Below, one piece after another: positions 7,730-16,092 of a stretch of 64,000 bases of DNA. The DNA comes from an uncultured Oscillospiraceae bacterium. Its GTDB lineage: Bacteria; Bacillota; Clostridia; Oscillospirales; Acutalibacteraceae. Below the pieces are notes generated by a model. That model was given only the letters and a program-made list of their open reading frames with translations, did not search any database and had not been told where the DNA came from. Both the position numbers and the translations under genes were made by a program. Each line of letters opens with the position of its first letter. The first letter of the stretch is position 1. The stretch covers positions 31,312-95,311 of the forward strand of contig CASEMN010000008.1 of NCBI GenBank assembly GCA_949289045.1, written 5' to 3'.

Positions 7730-8140
7730 ATGATTAAAAGAAAAATAGCGATGACTGCTTTATCGGTTTTGACAATTATTCTCGAAATTCTGCCATACGG
7801 CGCTATATGTATTTTCATGGATGACGGTGGAATAGAAATCAGAAGAACATTTTCCTATTTTAGTTTGGTACCATATGGATATGCTAATTTCTCACCTCTG
7901 ATTACGGCGTTGCTTTCCTGTGTGATACTTGTTTTGTGTGCAATACTTTGTTTCCGAAAAAGTCAGAAGCTTAATAAAGCACTTGCAACTCTATCAGGTT
8001 TAGTAGCAGTTATTTCCTTTATGCCATTTTTTATTGGATTTGGATTCAGATTTTATGGTGTCTTTGCAGCTGCAATCACAGCACTTTTAGCCGTTATTTT
8101 TATTCTGGCATTGAGTGTGAGAAAGGGAGAAATTGTTTAA
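7730..8140 (+). CDS. Membrane protein of unknown function in the sigma operon
   Basis: This 136-residue protein starts MIKRKIAMTALSVLTIILEI, with AAAGGAG 9 bases before the ATG. Four hydrophobic segments suggest a four-helix membrane protein. No family is recognised. It begins 28 bases after the probable anti-sigma gene and is probably cotranscribed with it. An upstream in-frame ATG at 7655 lies inside the previous gene and lacks a ribosome binding site. Confidence 0.6.
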   Translation: MIKRKIAMTALSVLTIILEILPYGAICIFMDDGGIEIRRTFSYFSLVPYGYANFSPLITALLSCVILVLCAILCFRKSQKLNKALATLSGLVAVISFMPFFIGFGFRFYGVFAAAITALLAVIFILALSVRKGEIV

Positions 8141-8205
8141 TCTTCGTGTTTCTGCTTTTTGAACTCCTTAAAAAATGAACTCTTTAAAAGAAAGGAGCCA
8201 TTGCC

Positions 8206-8598
8206 ATGAAGAAAAAAGTTATAATTATAATTTTGATAGTTTTTGCGTTGGTATCTGCGGCAGGAGCCATTATTGCAGTAAGTTCACCGTTTCCTGAATA
8301 TGCGGAAAAAATAGAAATTCAAAACGGAAACACAGGTGAAAAATTTGTTTTGGCTGAAGAAGCGAAAGCAGCTTTACTTAAAGGACTTTCCGAAATTGAT
8401 ACCCGTGTTTCAGACATTAGAATTTTTACTGCGGGATATGAGTACAAAATAACTTTTTCATCGGGCATCGGCGAAAAAGAAATTGTCGTTAAAAATTCCG
8501 AACTCTTAGAAAGCGGCGGCCTAATGTACAAAGCGGACAGGGATATGATAAAACTTATTGAAGGTGTTTTGTCTGAAAATCACCAATGGTGGACTTAA
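8206..8598 (+). CDS. Small exported or membrane-anchored protein of unknown function
   Basis: This 130-residue protein starts with a basic head and hydrophobic helix (MKKKVIIIILIVFALVSAAG), giving a signal peptide or anchor, followed by an approximately 100-residue extracytoplasmic part with no recognisable motif. AAAGGAG precedes the ATG. It lies 65 bases after the membrane protein gene and closes the putative sigma operon before a bidirectional terminator. The function is unknown. Confidence 0.6.
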   Translation: MKKKVIIIILIVFALVSAAGAIIAVSSPFPEYAEKIEIQNGNTGEKFVLAEEAKAALLKGLSEIDTRVSDIRIFTAGYEYKITFSSGIGEKEIVVKNSELLESGGLMYKADRDMIKLIEGVLSENHQWWT

Positions 8599-8608
8599 AT
8601 AAAAACAA

Positions 8609-8632
8609 AAGGGACTGCCGAAGCAGTCCCTT
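8609..8632. terminator. Bidirectional terminator
   Basis: AAGGGACTGC CGAA GCAGTCCCTT is a perfect 10-bp stem with a stable tetraloop between two convergent genes. The longer T tract is on the minus strand, so it serves the aminotransferase gene best. Confidence 0.8.
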
Positions 8633-8647
8633 AGTTTATGTGTTATT

Positions 8648-9925
8648 TCAGTTTTCTTCAATAAGCTTTCTTACACTTACAAGCTTTACGCAAAGGCAGA
8701 GAAGCTCAGCTGCAAGTTTAAGCTCGTCAACGGGAGGATAGGAGGGAGCAATTCTTATGTTGCAGTCCTTGGGGTCGTTGCCATAGGGGTAGGTGGCTCC
8801 GGCGGGAGTGAGGTTAACTCCTGCCTGTGAACAAAGAGCTGCAACTTCTTTTGCACAGCCATCCATAACATCAAGGCTGATGAAGTAACCGCCGTTGGGT
8901 TTTGTCCACTTTGCAACACCTGTCTGACCGAGGTTGTTTTCAAGGCAGTCGAGCACAGCCTGGAATTTAGGAGCAAGAATTGCTGCATGACGTTTCATGT
9001 ACTCGTTTACGCCGTTTACGTCCTTGAAGTATCTTGCATGGCGAAGCTGATTGAGCTTATCGTAGCCGATTGTCTGCATTGACATACGCTTTTTGATCAT
9101 TGCGATGTTGTTGTCAGAAGCTGCGAGAGCTGCAACGCCTGCGCCGGGGAATGTGATTTTAGAAGTTGAAGTAAACTCGATAACCATATCTGAGTTGTTG
9201 TTTTCTCTGCAAAGGGGGAAGATGTTGAGAAGTTCGTCGTGATTTTCGGAAATATGGTGTACGCAGTAGGCGTTATCCCACATAACTCTGAAATCCTTTG
9301 CTGCGGGTTTAAGAGCAGCGATTCTCTTTACAACCTCGTCTGAGAAAGTTTTTCCCTCGGGGTTTGAGTATTTCGGTACGCAGAACATACCTTTAACAGA
9401 AGGATCTTTGACGTTTTCTTCAATGATATCCATGTCGGGGCCGTCCTCTTTCATGGGAACGGTAATCATTTCGATTCCGAAATATTCGAGAATGCCGAAA
9501 TGTCTGTCATATCCGGGAGCGGGGCAGAGGAATTTGATTTCGCCCTGTTTGCACCAGGGTTCTGCACCTGCACCGTGAGTCATGCACTGAGCGATATAGT
9601 CGAACATCATGTTAAGGCTGGAGTTACCGCCGACGATGATGTTTTTAGGCTCAACTTCAAGAATTTCAGCGAAAAGTCTTTTGCACTCGGGGATACCGTC
9701 GAGAACGCCGTAGTTGCGGCAGTCGAAGCCTGTTTCGTCACGGTAACCGCTCTGCTCATTAACTGAGTTTAAAAGCTCGTTTGTGATATCAAGCTGATCT
9801 GCACCGGGCTTACCTCTGGACATATCAAGTTTGAGATTTTTTGCTTTGAAGCTTTCATATTCCTTTGAAAGCTCTTTTTCAAGAGCGACAAGCTCTGCCG
9901 CTGACATTTTTTCATACACTGCCAT
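8648..9925 (-). CDS. Aspartate aminotransferase of the AspT/MocR-like class
   Basis: This 425-residue PLP enzyme should transfer the amino group between aspartate and 2-oxoglutarate. The motifs LKLDMSRGKPG, NYGVLDGIPE, CPAPGYDRHFGI, DNAYCVHH and STSKITFPGAG match, from memory, the actinobacterial AspT family; the Lys in STSKITF is the expected PLP lysine. I chose the ATG at 9925 (MAVYEKMS) because GGGAGGATC precedes it, rather than an ATG at 9973. It stands alone, with no amino acid operon around it. A closely related aminotransferase specificity cannot be excluded. Confidence 0.88.
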   Translation of the reverse strand: MAVYEKMSAAELVALEKELSKEYESFKAKNLKLDMSRGKPGADQLDITNELLNSVNEQSGYRDETGFDCRNYGVLDGIPECKRLFAEILEVEPKNIIVGGNSSLNMMFDYIAQCMTHGAGAEPWCKQGEIKFLCPAPGYDRHFGILEYFGIEMITVPMKEDGPDMDIIEENVKDPSVKGMFCVPKYSNPEGKTFSDEVVKRIAALKPAAKDFRVMWDNAYCVHHISENHDELLNIFPLCRENNNSDMVIEFTSTSKITFPGAGVAALAASDNNIAMIKKRMSMQTIGYDKLNQLRHARYFKDVNGVNEYMKRHAAILAPKFQAVLDCLENNLGQTGVAKWTKPNGGYFISLDVMDGCAKEVAALCSQAGVNLTPAGATYPYGNDPKDCNIRIAPSYPPVDELKLAAELLCLCVKLVSVRKLIEEN

Positions 9926-10192
9926 TGCTGATCCTCCCAGAAAATTATTCAAATTTTTTGCTAAACCTTGCACATTTTATCACATCAGAAAGATTTTTGC
10001 AATATCAAATTGCAAATCTTGCATTTTTTACTTTTGAGCACTGTGAATCTCGTCGGATGATGGGGAAAACTGCCTATATGCGATTGACAAATTTCATTTT
10101 TTTGTGCTATATTGACATTGAAATATATTTACTCTTAAATTAGTAATTTTGTAAAATTGATTTTCAATAATAGAAAATAAGAAGGTGCAACT

Positions 10193-10357
10193 ATGAAATC
10201 GGTCAAAATAATGCTTTTGGCAATATACTTCCTTGTTCTTGCAGGAATATGCGTCATTTTTATGGGAGGAAATTCCGTTTCAGGAGCGATTGGAGCTGCT
10301 GTATGTTTCCTTATAAGTCTTTATCTGATAGTGAAGGGACTTATTAAAAAAGACTGA
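10193..10357 (+). CDS. Small two-helix membrane protein
   Basis: This 54-residue frame starts MKSVKIMLLAIYFLVLAG after AAGAAGGTG and holds two hydrophobic segments (about residues 6-25 and 32-48) around a Gly/Ser turn, ending IKKD. A terminator follows within 20 bases, so it looks like a complete small gene between the divergent aminotransferase gene and valS. No family is recognised. Confidence 0.6.
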   Translation: MKSVKIMLLAIYFLVLAGICVIFMGGNSVSGAIGAAVCFLISLYLIVKGLIKKD

Positions 10358-10375
10358 GATAAAATCTGATTATAA

Positions 10376-10407
10376 GGAGTCTGAGTTTTACGCAGACTCC
10401 ATTTTTT
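10376..10407 (+). terminator. Terminator after the 54-residue membrane protein gene
   Basis: GGAGTCTG (10376-10383) pairs with CAGACTCC (10393-10400), followed by ATTTTTT. Confidence 0.85.
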
Positions 10408-10433
10408 CTCTTTCCGATGCTTTGCTGCAATTC

Positions 10434-10461
10434 TTGACAAAAGCAGGCTCTATTGTATAAT
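10434..10461 (+). promoter_or_regulatory. Promoter of valS
   Basis: TTGACA and TATAAT are separated by 16 bases (AAAGCAGGCTCTATTG), about 65 bases upstream of valS. The leader is too short for a T-box, which often controls valS in Firmicutes. Confidence 0.75.
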
Positions 10462-10526
10462 ATATTAGTTATACGTTTGAAACGATACAAAATCGGTATA
10501 AACAAGCTTTAGGGAGGAATCCGTAA

Positions 10527-13151
10527 ATGGCAAAGGAACTTGCAACAAAATACAATCCCTCCGAGGTTGAAGATAGACTTTACCGTTCATGGCTTGACGG
10601 CGGTTATTTTCATGCACCTTTGGACAAGGATAAAAAACCTTATACAATAGTTATGCCCCCGCCAAATATCACAGGCCAGCTTCATATGGGACATGCTCTT
10701 GACAACACTCTTCAGGATATTCTTATCCGCTACCACAGAATGGCTGGATATGATACACTTTGGCTGCCCGGTACAGACCATGCTTCAATTGCAACAGAGG
10801 CAAAGATCGTTGAGGCAATGCGTAAAGATGGCATTACAAAGGACGATATCGGCAGAGACGGCTTTTTAAAGCGTGCCTGGGAGTGGAAAGCCCAGTACGG
10901 CGGAAGAATCATCGAGCAGCTTAAAAAGATGGGCTCCTCCTGCGACTGGGACAGAGAGCGCTTCACAATGGACGAAGGATGCAGCAAAGCTGTCAATGAA
11001 GTTTTCGTTCACCTTTATGAAAAGGGACTTATATACAGAGGCGAAAGAATCATCAACTGGTGTCCTCATTGCCTTACTTCGATTTCCGACGCTGAGGTTG
11101 AGTATGAGGAGAAAGCAGGTCATTTCTGGCATCTTCGCTATCCCTTCAAGGATGGCAGCGGATACCTTGAGCTTGCAACTACAAGACCTGAAACACTTTT
11201 AGGCGATACCGCCGTAGCGGTTAACCCCAATGATGAAAGATACCGTGATCTTGTGGGCAAGACTCTTATTCTTCCCATTGTTCACAGAGAAATTCCCGTT
11301 ATTGCCGACGAGTACGTTGAGATGGATTTCGGAACAGGCGTTGTTAAAATTACACCTGCCCATGATCCCAACGACTTTGAGGTCGGTCTTCGCCATAACC
11401 TTGAGGTTATCAATGTTCTTACTCCCGACGCTAAAATCGTTGACGATTATCCCGAGTTCGCAGGTATGGATACAATGACTGCACGTAAGGCAATCGTTAA
11501 AGCTCTTGAAGCAGAGGGCGCTCTTGTAAGAATTGAGGATTACTCCCATAATGTTGGAACCTGCTACCGCTGCTCAACAGTTGTTGAACCGAGAGTTTCA
11601 AAGCAGTGGTTTGTAAAGATGAAACCTCTTGCAGGTCCTGCAATTGACGCTGTTAAGAACGGCGAAACAAAGTTCATTCCTCAGAGATTTGAAAAGGTAT
11701 ATTTCCACTGGCTTGAAAATATCCGTGACTGGTGTATTTCCCGTCAGCTCTGGTGGGGTCACCGTATTCCCGCATGGTACTGCGATGACTGCGGTGAAAT
11801 CACTGTTGCAAGAACTGCTCCCCATAAGTGCGCTCATTGCGGCAGCGAACATATTCATCAGGACCCCGATACTCTTGATACATGGTTCTCTTCGGCACTT
11901 TGGCCTTTCTCAACCCTTGGATGGCCTGATAACACCGAGGAACTTAAGCATTACTATCCCACAAATACCCTTGTAACAGGTTATGATATTATTCCCTTCT
12001 GGGTTATGAGAATGATGTTCTCAGGAATCGAGCAGACAGGCAAGGCTCCCTTCGATACTGTTCTCATCCACGGACTTGTACGTGACTCACAGGGTAGAAA
12101 GATGTCAAAATCTCTCGGCAACGGTATTGATCCTCTTGAGATTATCGACAAGTACGGCGCAGACGCTCTCAGATTCACTCTTGCCACAGGCAACAGCCCC
12201 GGAAATGATATGCGTTTCTCCGACGAGAGAGTTGAGGCAAGCCGTAACTTTGCAAATAAAATCTGGAACGCTGCAAGATTTATTCTCATGAACCTTTCCG
12301 GCGACGAGAGGGCTCCTTATATCCCCGAAAACCTCGCAATTGAGGATAAGTGGATTATCAGCCTTTACAATAAGCTTGTACGTGACGTTACTGAATCCCT
12401 CGATAAGTTTGAGCTTGGTCTTGCAGTTCAGAAGCTCTACGACTTCATTTGGGATATCTTCTGCGACTGGTATATTGAGCTTGCCAAAATCCGTCTTAAC
12501 GGTGAGGATAAAGAGGCAAAGGAAACAGTCAAGGCAGTTCTTATCTATGTAATGAGCGGCACACTTAAGCTTCTTCATCCCTTCATGCCCTTCATCACTG
12601 AGGAAATCTGGCAGACTCTTCCCCACGACGGTGAGACAATCATGCTTTCACCCTGGGATAAGTACGACGAAAGCAGAAACTTCCCCGCAGAAGAGAGCGA
12701 AATGGAAAAGATCATGGCTGCTATTAAGGCTATCCGTAACCGCAGAGCAGAGATGAACGTTCCTCCCTCAAGAAAGGCTCAGCTGTTTATTGAAACCGCT
12801 TCTGAGGATACTTTCAGAACAGGCGCTGTCTTCATGCAGAAGCTCGCTTCCGCTTCGGAAGTTACCGTAGGTAAGGATTTCTCCCTTGAAACAGCTGTTT
12901 CAATCATCACCGAGGATGCAAGAATTTACATTCCCATGGCAGAGCTTATCGACTTTGAGGCAGAGAGAGCAAGACTCAATAAAGAACTTGCAGCCGCCGA
13001 AAAGCAGCTCAGTCAGATTGATGCAAAGCTTTCAAACGAGAACTTTGTAAATAAAGCTCCTGCAAACGTTGTTCAGGGACAGCGTGACGCAGCAGAAAAG
13101 CTCAGGGATAAAATTGCAATGCTCAAAGACAGCATTGCAAGCCTCGGCTAA
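10527..13151 (+). CDS. valS: Valyl-tRNA synthetase
   Basis: This 874-residue class I synthetase charges tRNA-Val with valine. The HIGH-type motif HMGH is at residues 53-56 within PPPNITGQL, the KMSKS motif at about 525-529, an editing domain ([10 protein letters not shown]) lies between them, and the C-terminal tail (about 805-874) is a coiled coil rich in Glu, Lys and Ala. The length is typical for bacterial ValRS. AGGGAGGA precedes the ATG. Its codon choice looks more selective than that of its neighbours, as expected for a highly expressed gene. folC follows after 31 bases, a pairing seen in other Firmicutes. Confidence 0.98.
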   Translation: MAKELATKYNPSEVEDRLYRSWLDGGYFHAPLDKDKKPYTIVMPPPNITGQLHMGHALDNTLQDILIRYHRMAGYDTLWLPGTDHASIATEAKIVEAMRKDGITKDDIGRDGFLKRAWEWKAQYGGRIIEQLKKMGSSCDWDRERFTMDEGCSKAVNEVFVHLYEKGLIYRGERIINWCPHCLTSISDAEVEYEEKAGHFWHLRYPFKDGSGYLELATTRPETLLGDTAVAVNPNDERYRDLVGKTLILPIVHREIPVIADEYVEMDFGTGVVKITPAHDPNDFEVGLRHNLEVINVLTPDAKIVDDYPEFAGMDTMTARKAIVKALEAEGALVRIEDYSHNVGTCYRCSTVVEPRVSKQWFVKMKPLAGPAIDAVKNGETKFIPQRFEKVYFHWLENIRDWCISRQLWWGHRIPAWYCDDCGEITVARTAPHKCAHCGSEHIHQDPDTLDTWFSSALWPFSTLGWPDNTEELKHYYPTNTLVTGYDIIPFWVMRMMFSGIEQTGKAPFDTVLIHGLVRDSQGRKMSKSLGNGIDPLEIIDKYGADALRFTLATGNSPGNDMRFSDERVEASRNFANKIWNAARFILMNLSGDERAPYIPENLAIEDKWIISLYNKLVRDVTESLDKFELGLAVQKLYDFIWDIFCDWYIELAKIRLNGEDKEAKETVKAVLIYVMSGTLKLLHPFMPFITEEIWQTLPHDGETIMLSPWDKYDESRNFPAEESEMEKIMAAIKAIRNRRAEMNVPPSRKAQLFIETASEDTFRTGAVFMQKLASASEVTVGKDFSLETAVSIITEDARIYIPMAELIDFEAERARLNKELAAAEKQLSQIDAKLSNENFVNKAPANVVQGQRDAAEKLRDKIAMLKDSIASLG

Positions 13152-13182
13152 TAATTAAATCAAATGATAGGCAGTGACAATT

Positions 13183-14481
13183 ATGGAAACACCATATGAA
13201 AGGTCACTCAGCTATATTCATTCACTTCTTAAATTTGGCACCCGCCCCGGTTTGGAGCGGGTGTCTGCTTTGCTGGATGAGCTGGGCAGACCTCAGGATA
13301 AACTTAAATTCGTCCACGTTGCAGGCACAAACGGAAAAGGCTCTTTCTGTACCATGATGTCGGAGATACTTAAAAGTGCAGGATATAAAACGGGACTTTT
13401 CACTTCACCTTATGTGTTCGATTTTCGTGAGAGAATACAGATAAATGGTGAGATGATAAGTGAAGAGGAGCTTTGCAAAATTACCGCTGAGGTAAAAGCG
13501 GCGGCCGAAAAAATCGCTGTGAGGGATTTGCAGCCTACGGAATTCGAATTCATAACGGCAGCGGCTCTCAAATTCTTTGCCGACAAAAACTGCGATGTAG
13601 TGGTTCTTGAAGTAGGACTCGGCGGCAGACTCGATTCCACCAATATCATAAAAACGCCCCTTTTAAGCGCCATTATGTCAATTTCCCTTGACCATATGGC
13701 GGTGCTTGGTGATACAGTTGAGAAAATTGCGGCGGAAAAAAGCGGCATAATAAAAGAAAACGGAGTTACGGTATGCTTTAGCCGTCAGGATGAAAAGGCG
13801 GAAAAGATAATACGTAAAACTGCCGAAGAAAAGGGAAACGTGTATATAAAGAGCAGTCCGGAGGATATAAAGGTACTAAGCTGTGACCTGAGCGGCACAA
13901 AGGCTGTCTATAAGGATATGGAGATTTTTATTCCACTTATTGGCGAACATCAGGTATATAACGCACAGACTGTGGTGGATGCAGCCCTTGCCCTCAATGA
14001 CAGAGAGTTAAATATTTCCCCGGAAAATATAATTGACGGTATATCAAAAGCAAGAATACCGGCGAGGACGGAGCTTTTCGGAAAAAATCCCCTTACAATC
14101 CTTGACGGAGCTCATAACCGTGAGGGAGTGGAAGCTCTTCTTTCAAATCTCAATAAATTCCTTAAAGGCAGAAAGCTTACCGTCATAATGGGCATGATGG
14201 AGGATAAGGAATATGAGTTCGCAGCTTATGAGATTTCAAAGCTTGCAAAGACATTTACCGGAGTTCTTCCGTCAAATCCGAGAGCTGTTTCTCCTAAAGT
14301 TCTTGCAGAAATAGCGGCGAAAAACTGCTCTGATGTTTTTATCTGTGAGAACCCGTCAGAGGCTTACAGAAAGATTTATGAAAAAGCACAGAAAGACGAT
14401 ATTATCCTTGTGTGCGGTTCTCTCTATCTTGCAGGGGATGTAAGAGGAGAGATAGTTTATCTTAACGGCGAAAGCAGATAA
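13183..14481 (+). CDS. folC: Bifunctional folylpolyglutamate/dihydrofolate synthase
   Basis: This 432-residue Mur-ligase-like enzyme adds glutamate to folates, and in many bacteria to dihydropteroate. It shows the ATP-binding loop VAGTNGKGSFCTM (about residues 45-57), the family sequence TSPYVFDFRERIQING, GLGGRLDSTN and the C-terminal ligase motif LDGAHNREG. The ATG at 13183 (METPYERS) is preferred over a GTG at 13174, which itself lies where a weak GTGA-type ribosome binding site would be. A terminator follows at 14528, ending the valS-folC unit. Confidence 0.95.
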   Translation: METPYERSLSYIHSLLKFGTRPGLERVSALLDELGRPQDKLKFVHVAGTNGKGSFCTMMSEILKSAGYKTGLFTSPYVFDFRERIQINGEMISEEELCKITAEVKAAAEKIAVRDLQPTEFEFITAAALKFFADKNCDVVVLEVGLGGRLDSTNIIKTPLLSAIMSISLDHMAVLGDTVEKIAAEKSGIIKENGVTVCFSRQDEKAEKIIRKTAEEKGNVYIKSSPEDIKVLSCDLSGTKAVYKDMEIFIPLIGEHQVYNAQTVVDAALALNDRELNISPENIIDGISKARIPARTELFGKNPLTILDGAHNREGVEALLSNLNKFLKGRKLTVIMGMMEDKEYEFAAYEISKLAKTFTGVLPSNPRAVSPKVLAEIAAKNCSDVFICENPSEAYRKIYEKAQKDDIILVCGSLYLAGDVRGEIVYLNGESR

Positions 14482-14527
14482 TGTAAAATATTAATTTCAT
14501 CCATAATATAACAAATTTTTTAAACCT

Positions 14528-14566
14528 AAACCTTTATCCTATTGGATAGAGGTTTTTCTTTTTTTA
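14528..14566 (+). terminator. Terminator of the valS-folC unit
   Basis: AAACCTTTATCC pairs with GGATAGAGGTTT (one G-U pair) around TATT, followed by a long T tract. Confidence 0.85.
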
Positions 14567-14603
14567 TTTAGATTAACAGTACAAATTCCAGGGAGGTAAA
14601 AAT

Positions 14604-14927
14604 ATGAGCGTAACAATAAGTACCGGCAGCGATACAGCTACCGCTTATCTTACGGGGGAAATCGACCACCACACCGCCGCTATTATAAGAGCCGATATAG
14701 ATTCTGCCATAGAAAAGCAGCATCCGGGGACGCTGGTAATTGATTTTTCAGGCGTTACATTTACGGACAGCTCAGGCATAGGTCTTGTCTTGGGCAGATA
14801 TAAGTTTATGAGCGCTATGGGCGGAAAGGTGTGCGTCACGGGTCTTGACAGCCGGATGTACAAGGTCATGTGTCTTGCAGGGCTGGACAAGCTTGTGGCA
14901 CTTGAAAAAAAGGAGGAGAAAAGATGA
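14604..14927 (+). CDS. spoIIAA: Anti-sigma F factor antagonist SpoIIAA
   Basis: This 107-residue STAS-domain protein releases sigma F from SpoIIAB in the forespore when dephosphorylated. The phosphorylation-site motif TDSSGIGLVLGRY (S56/S57) is intact. GGGAGG precedes the ATG. Its stop overlaps the spoIIAB start by four bases, and sigF follows, giving the canonical three-gene operon. The short upstream region shows no clear sigma A promoter, which fits sigma H control (known for this operon in Bacillus; not shown here). Confidence 0.96.
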   Translation: MSVTISTGSDTATAYLTGEIDHHTAAIIRADIDSAIEKQHPGTLVIDFSGVTFTDSSGIGLVLGRYKFMSAMGGKVCVTGLDSRMYKVMCLAGLDKLVALEKKEEKR

Positions 14928-15352
14928 AACCTATAAACACAATGAAGCTGATTTTAGAAAGCCGTTCGGTAAACGAGAGCTTTGCGAGAGCGGCAGTTTC
15001 CGCTTTTGCGGCGCAGCTTGACCCGACCGTTGAGGAAATAAGCGACATAAAAACGGCGGTAAGTGAAGCGGTTACAAACTGTATAGTCCACGCTTACCGT
15101 GATATGCCCGGAAATATCTACATAACCTGTGAAATTTACGAAAACGGACTTTTTCGCACAAAAATCAGAGACTGCGGCTGCGGAATATCCGACGTGAAAA
15201 AGGCTATGGAGCCGCTGTTTACAACTGCCGGCGAAGAGAGGGCAGGTCTTGGCTTTGCTGTAATGGAAAGCTTTACCGACAAACTGCGGGTGCGTTCCGC
15301 TTTCGGCAAGGGTACCACCGTAACTCTCGAAAAACATATTTCGGGAAGATGA
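14924..15352 (+). CDS. spoIIAB: Anti-sigma F factor SpoIIAB
   Basis: This 142-residue GHKL-type ATPase and kinase binds sigma F and phosphorylates SpoIIAA. The N-box (AVSEAVTNCIVHAY, about residues 44-57), the G1 motif (IRDCGCGI) and the G2 region (EERAGLGFAVMES) are present in order. The ATG overlaps the spoIIAA stop (ATGA), and sigF begins three bases after its stop, so all three are coupled. Confidence 0.96.
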   Translation: MKPINTMKLILESRSVNESFARAAVSAFAAQLDPTVEEISDIKTAVSEAVTNCIVHAYRDMPGNIYITCEIYENGLFRTKIRDCGCGISDVKKAMEPLFTTAGEERAGLGFAVMESFTDKLRVRSAFGKGTTVTLEKHISGR

Positions 15353-15355
15353 TTT

Positions 15356-16009
15356 ATGGAAAACCGTGAAAAGCTTATTGAAGAAAATCTTGGTCTTGTC
15401 CATGCCTGTGCCAACAAATTCCGTGGCAGAGGCACCGAGTATGATGATTTGTTTCAGGCGGGGTGCGTCGGTCTTATAAAGGCTGCCGACGGCTTTGACC
15501 CGTCACGTGGATTTGCTTTTTCCACCTATGCGGTGCCCGTAATACTTGGTGAGATTAAGCGTATTTTCCGTGACGGAGGTGCCGTGAAGGTAAGCCGGTC
15601 TCTAAAAGAAAAGGGCAGAGTGCTTCTCCATGAAAAGGAAAAAATGGCATCTGAAACCGGTACGGAGCCTACAATCAGCGCTCTGGCTGAGAGGCTCGGC
15701 TGGGAAGTAGAAGAAACTGCGCAGGTAATAAACGCAGCATTGCCTCCGGTTTCTTTAACTCAGGATGACGAAAGCGGAGGCGGCCAAATTGATGTTCCCG
15801 TAGATAATGAAAACGAGATGTTTGAACGCCTTGACCTTTCCCGAGTAATTGATACTTTAAACGAAAGGGACAGGGAAATAATAGAGTGGCGTTATTTTCG
15901 GTGTGCCACCCAAAGTGTAACGGCAAAGCAGCTGGGAATGTCTCAGGTACAGGTGTCACGGCGGGAAAAAAAGATTTTAACCCTGCTTCGAACTAAACTT
16001 GCAGTTTAA
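15356..16009 (+). CDS. sigF: Forespore sigma factor SigF
   Basis: This 217-residue sigma-70 family protein is the first forespore-specific sigma factor. Region 2 contains YDDLFQAGCVGLIKAADGFD and FSTYAVPVILGEIKR; region 4 near the C-terminus contains RYFRCATQSVTAKQLGMSQ followed by QVSRREKKIL. It is the third gene of the spoIIA operon, immediately after its anti-sigma factor. Its presence predicts that the organism carries the endospore programme, although sporulation itself cannot be read from sequence. Confidence 0.96.
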   Translation: MENREKLIEENLGLVHACANKFRGRGTEYDDLFQAGCVGLIKAADGFDPSRGFAFSTYAVPVILGEIKRIFRDGGAVKVSRSLKEKGRVLLHEKEKMASETGTEPTISALAERLGWEVEETAQVINAALPPVSLTQDDESGGGQIDVPVDNENEMFERLDLSRVIDTLNERDREIIEWRYFRCATQSVTAKQLGMSQVQVSRREKKILTLLRTKLAV

Positions 16010-16092
16010 TTTGTTAACAATCACAATAAACTATGGAAAAAAAACCGTTTTTGTGTTATTATAAATTCATCTATTTTTAAGGGTGATTATTT

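Noticed and set aside
10434..10526. T-box leader for valS
   Set aside because: The leader between promoter and start is only about 65 bases and shows no specifier hairpin or T-box core.
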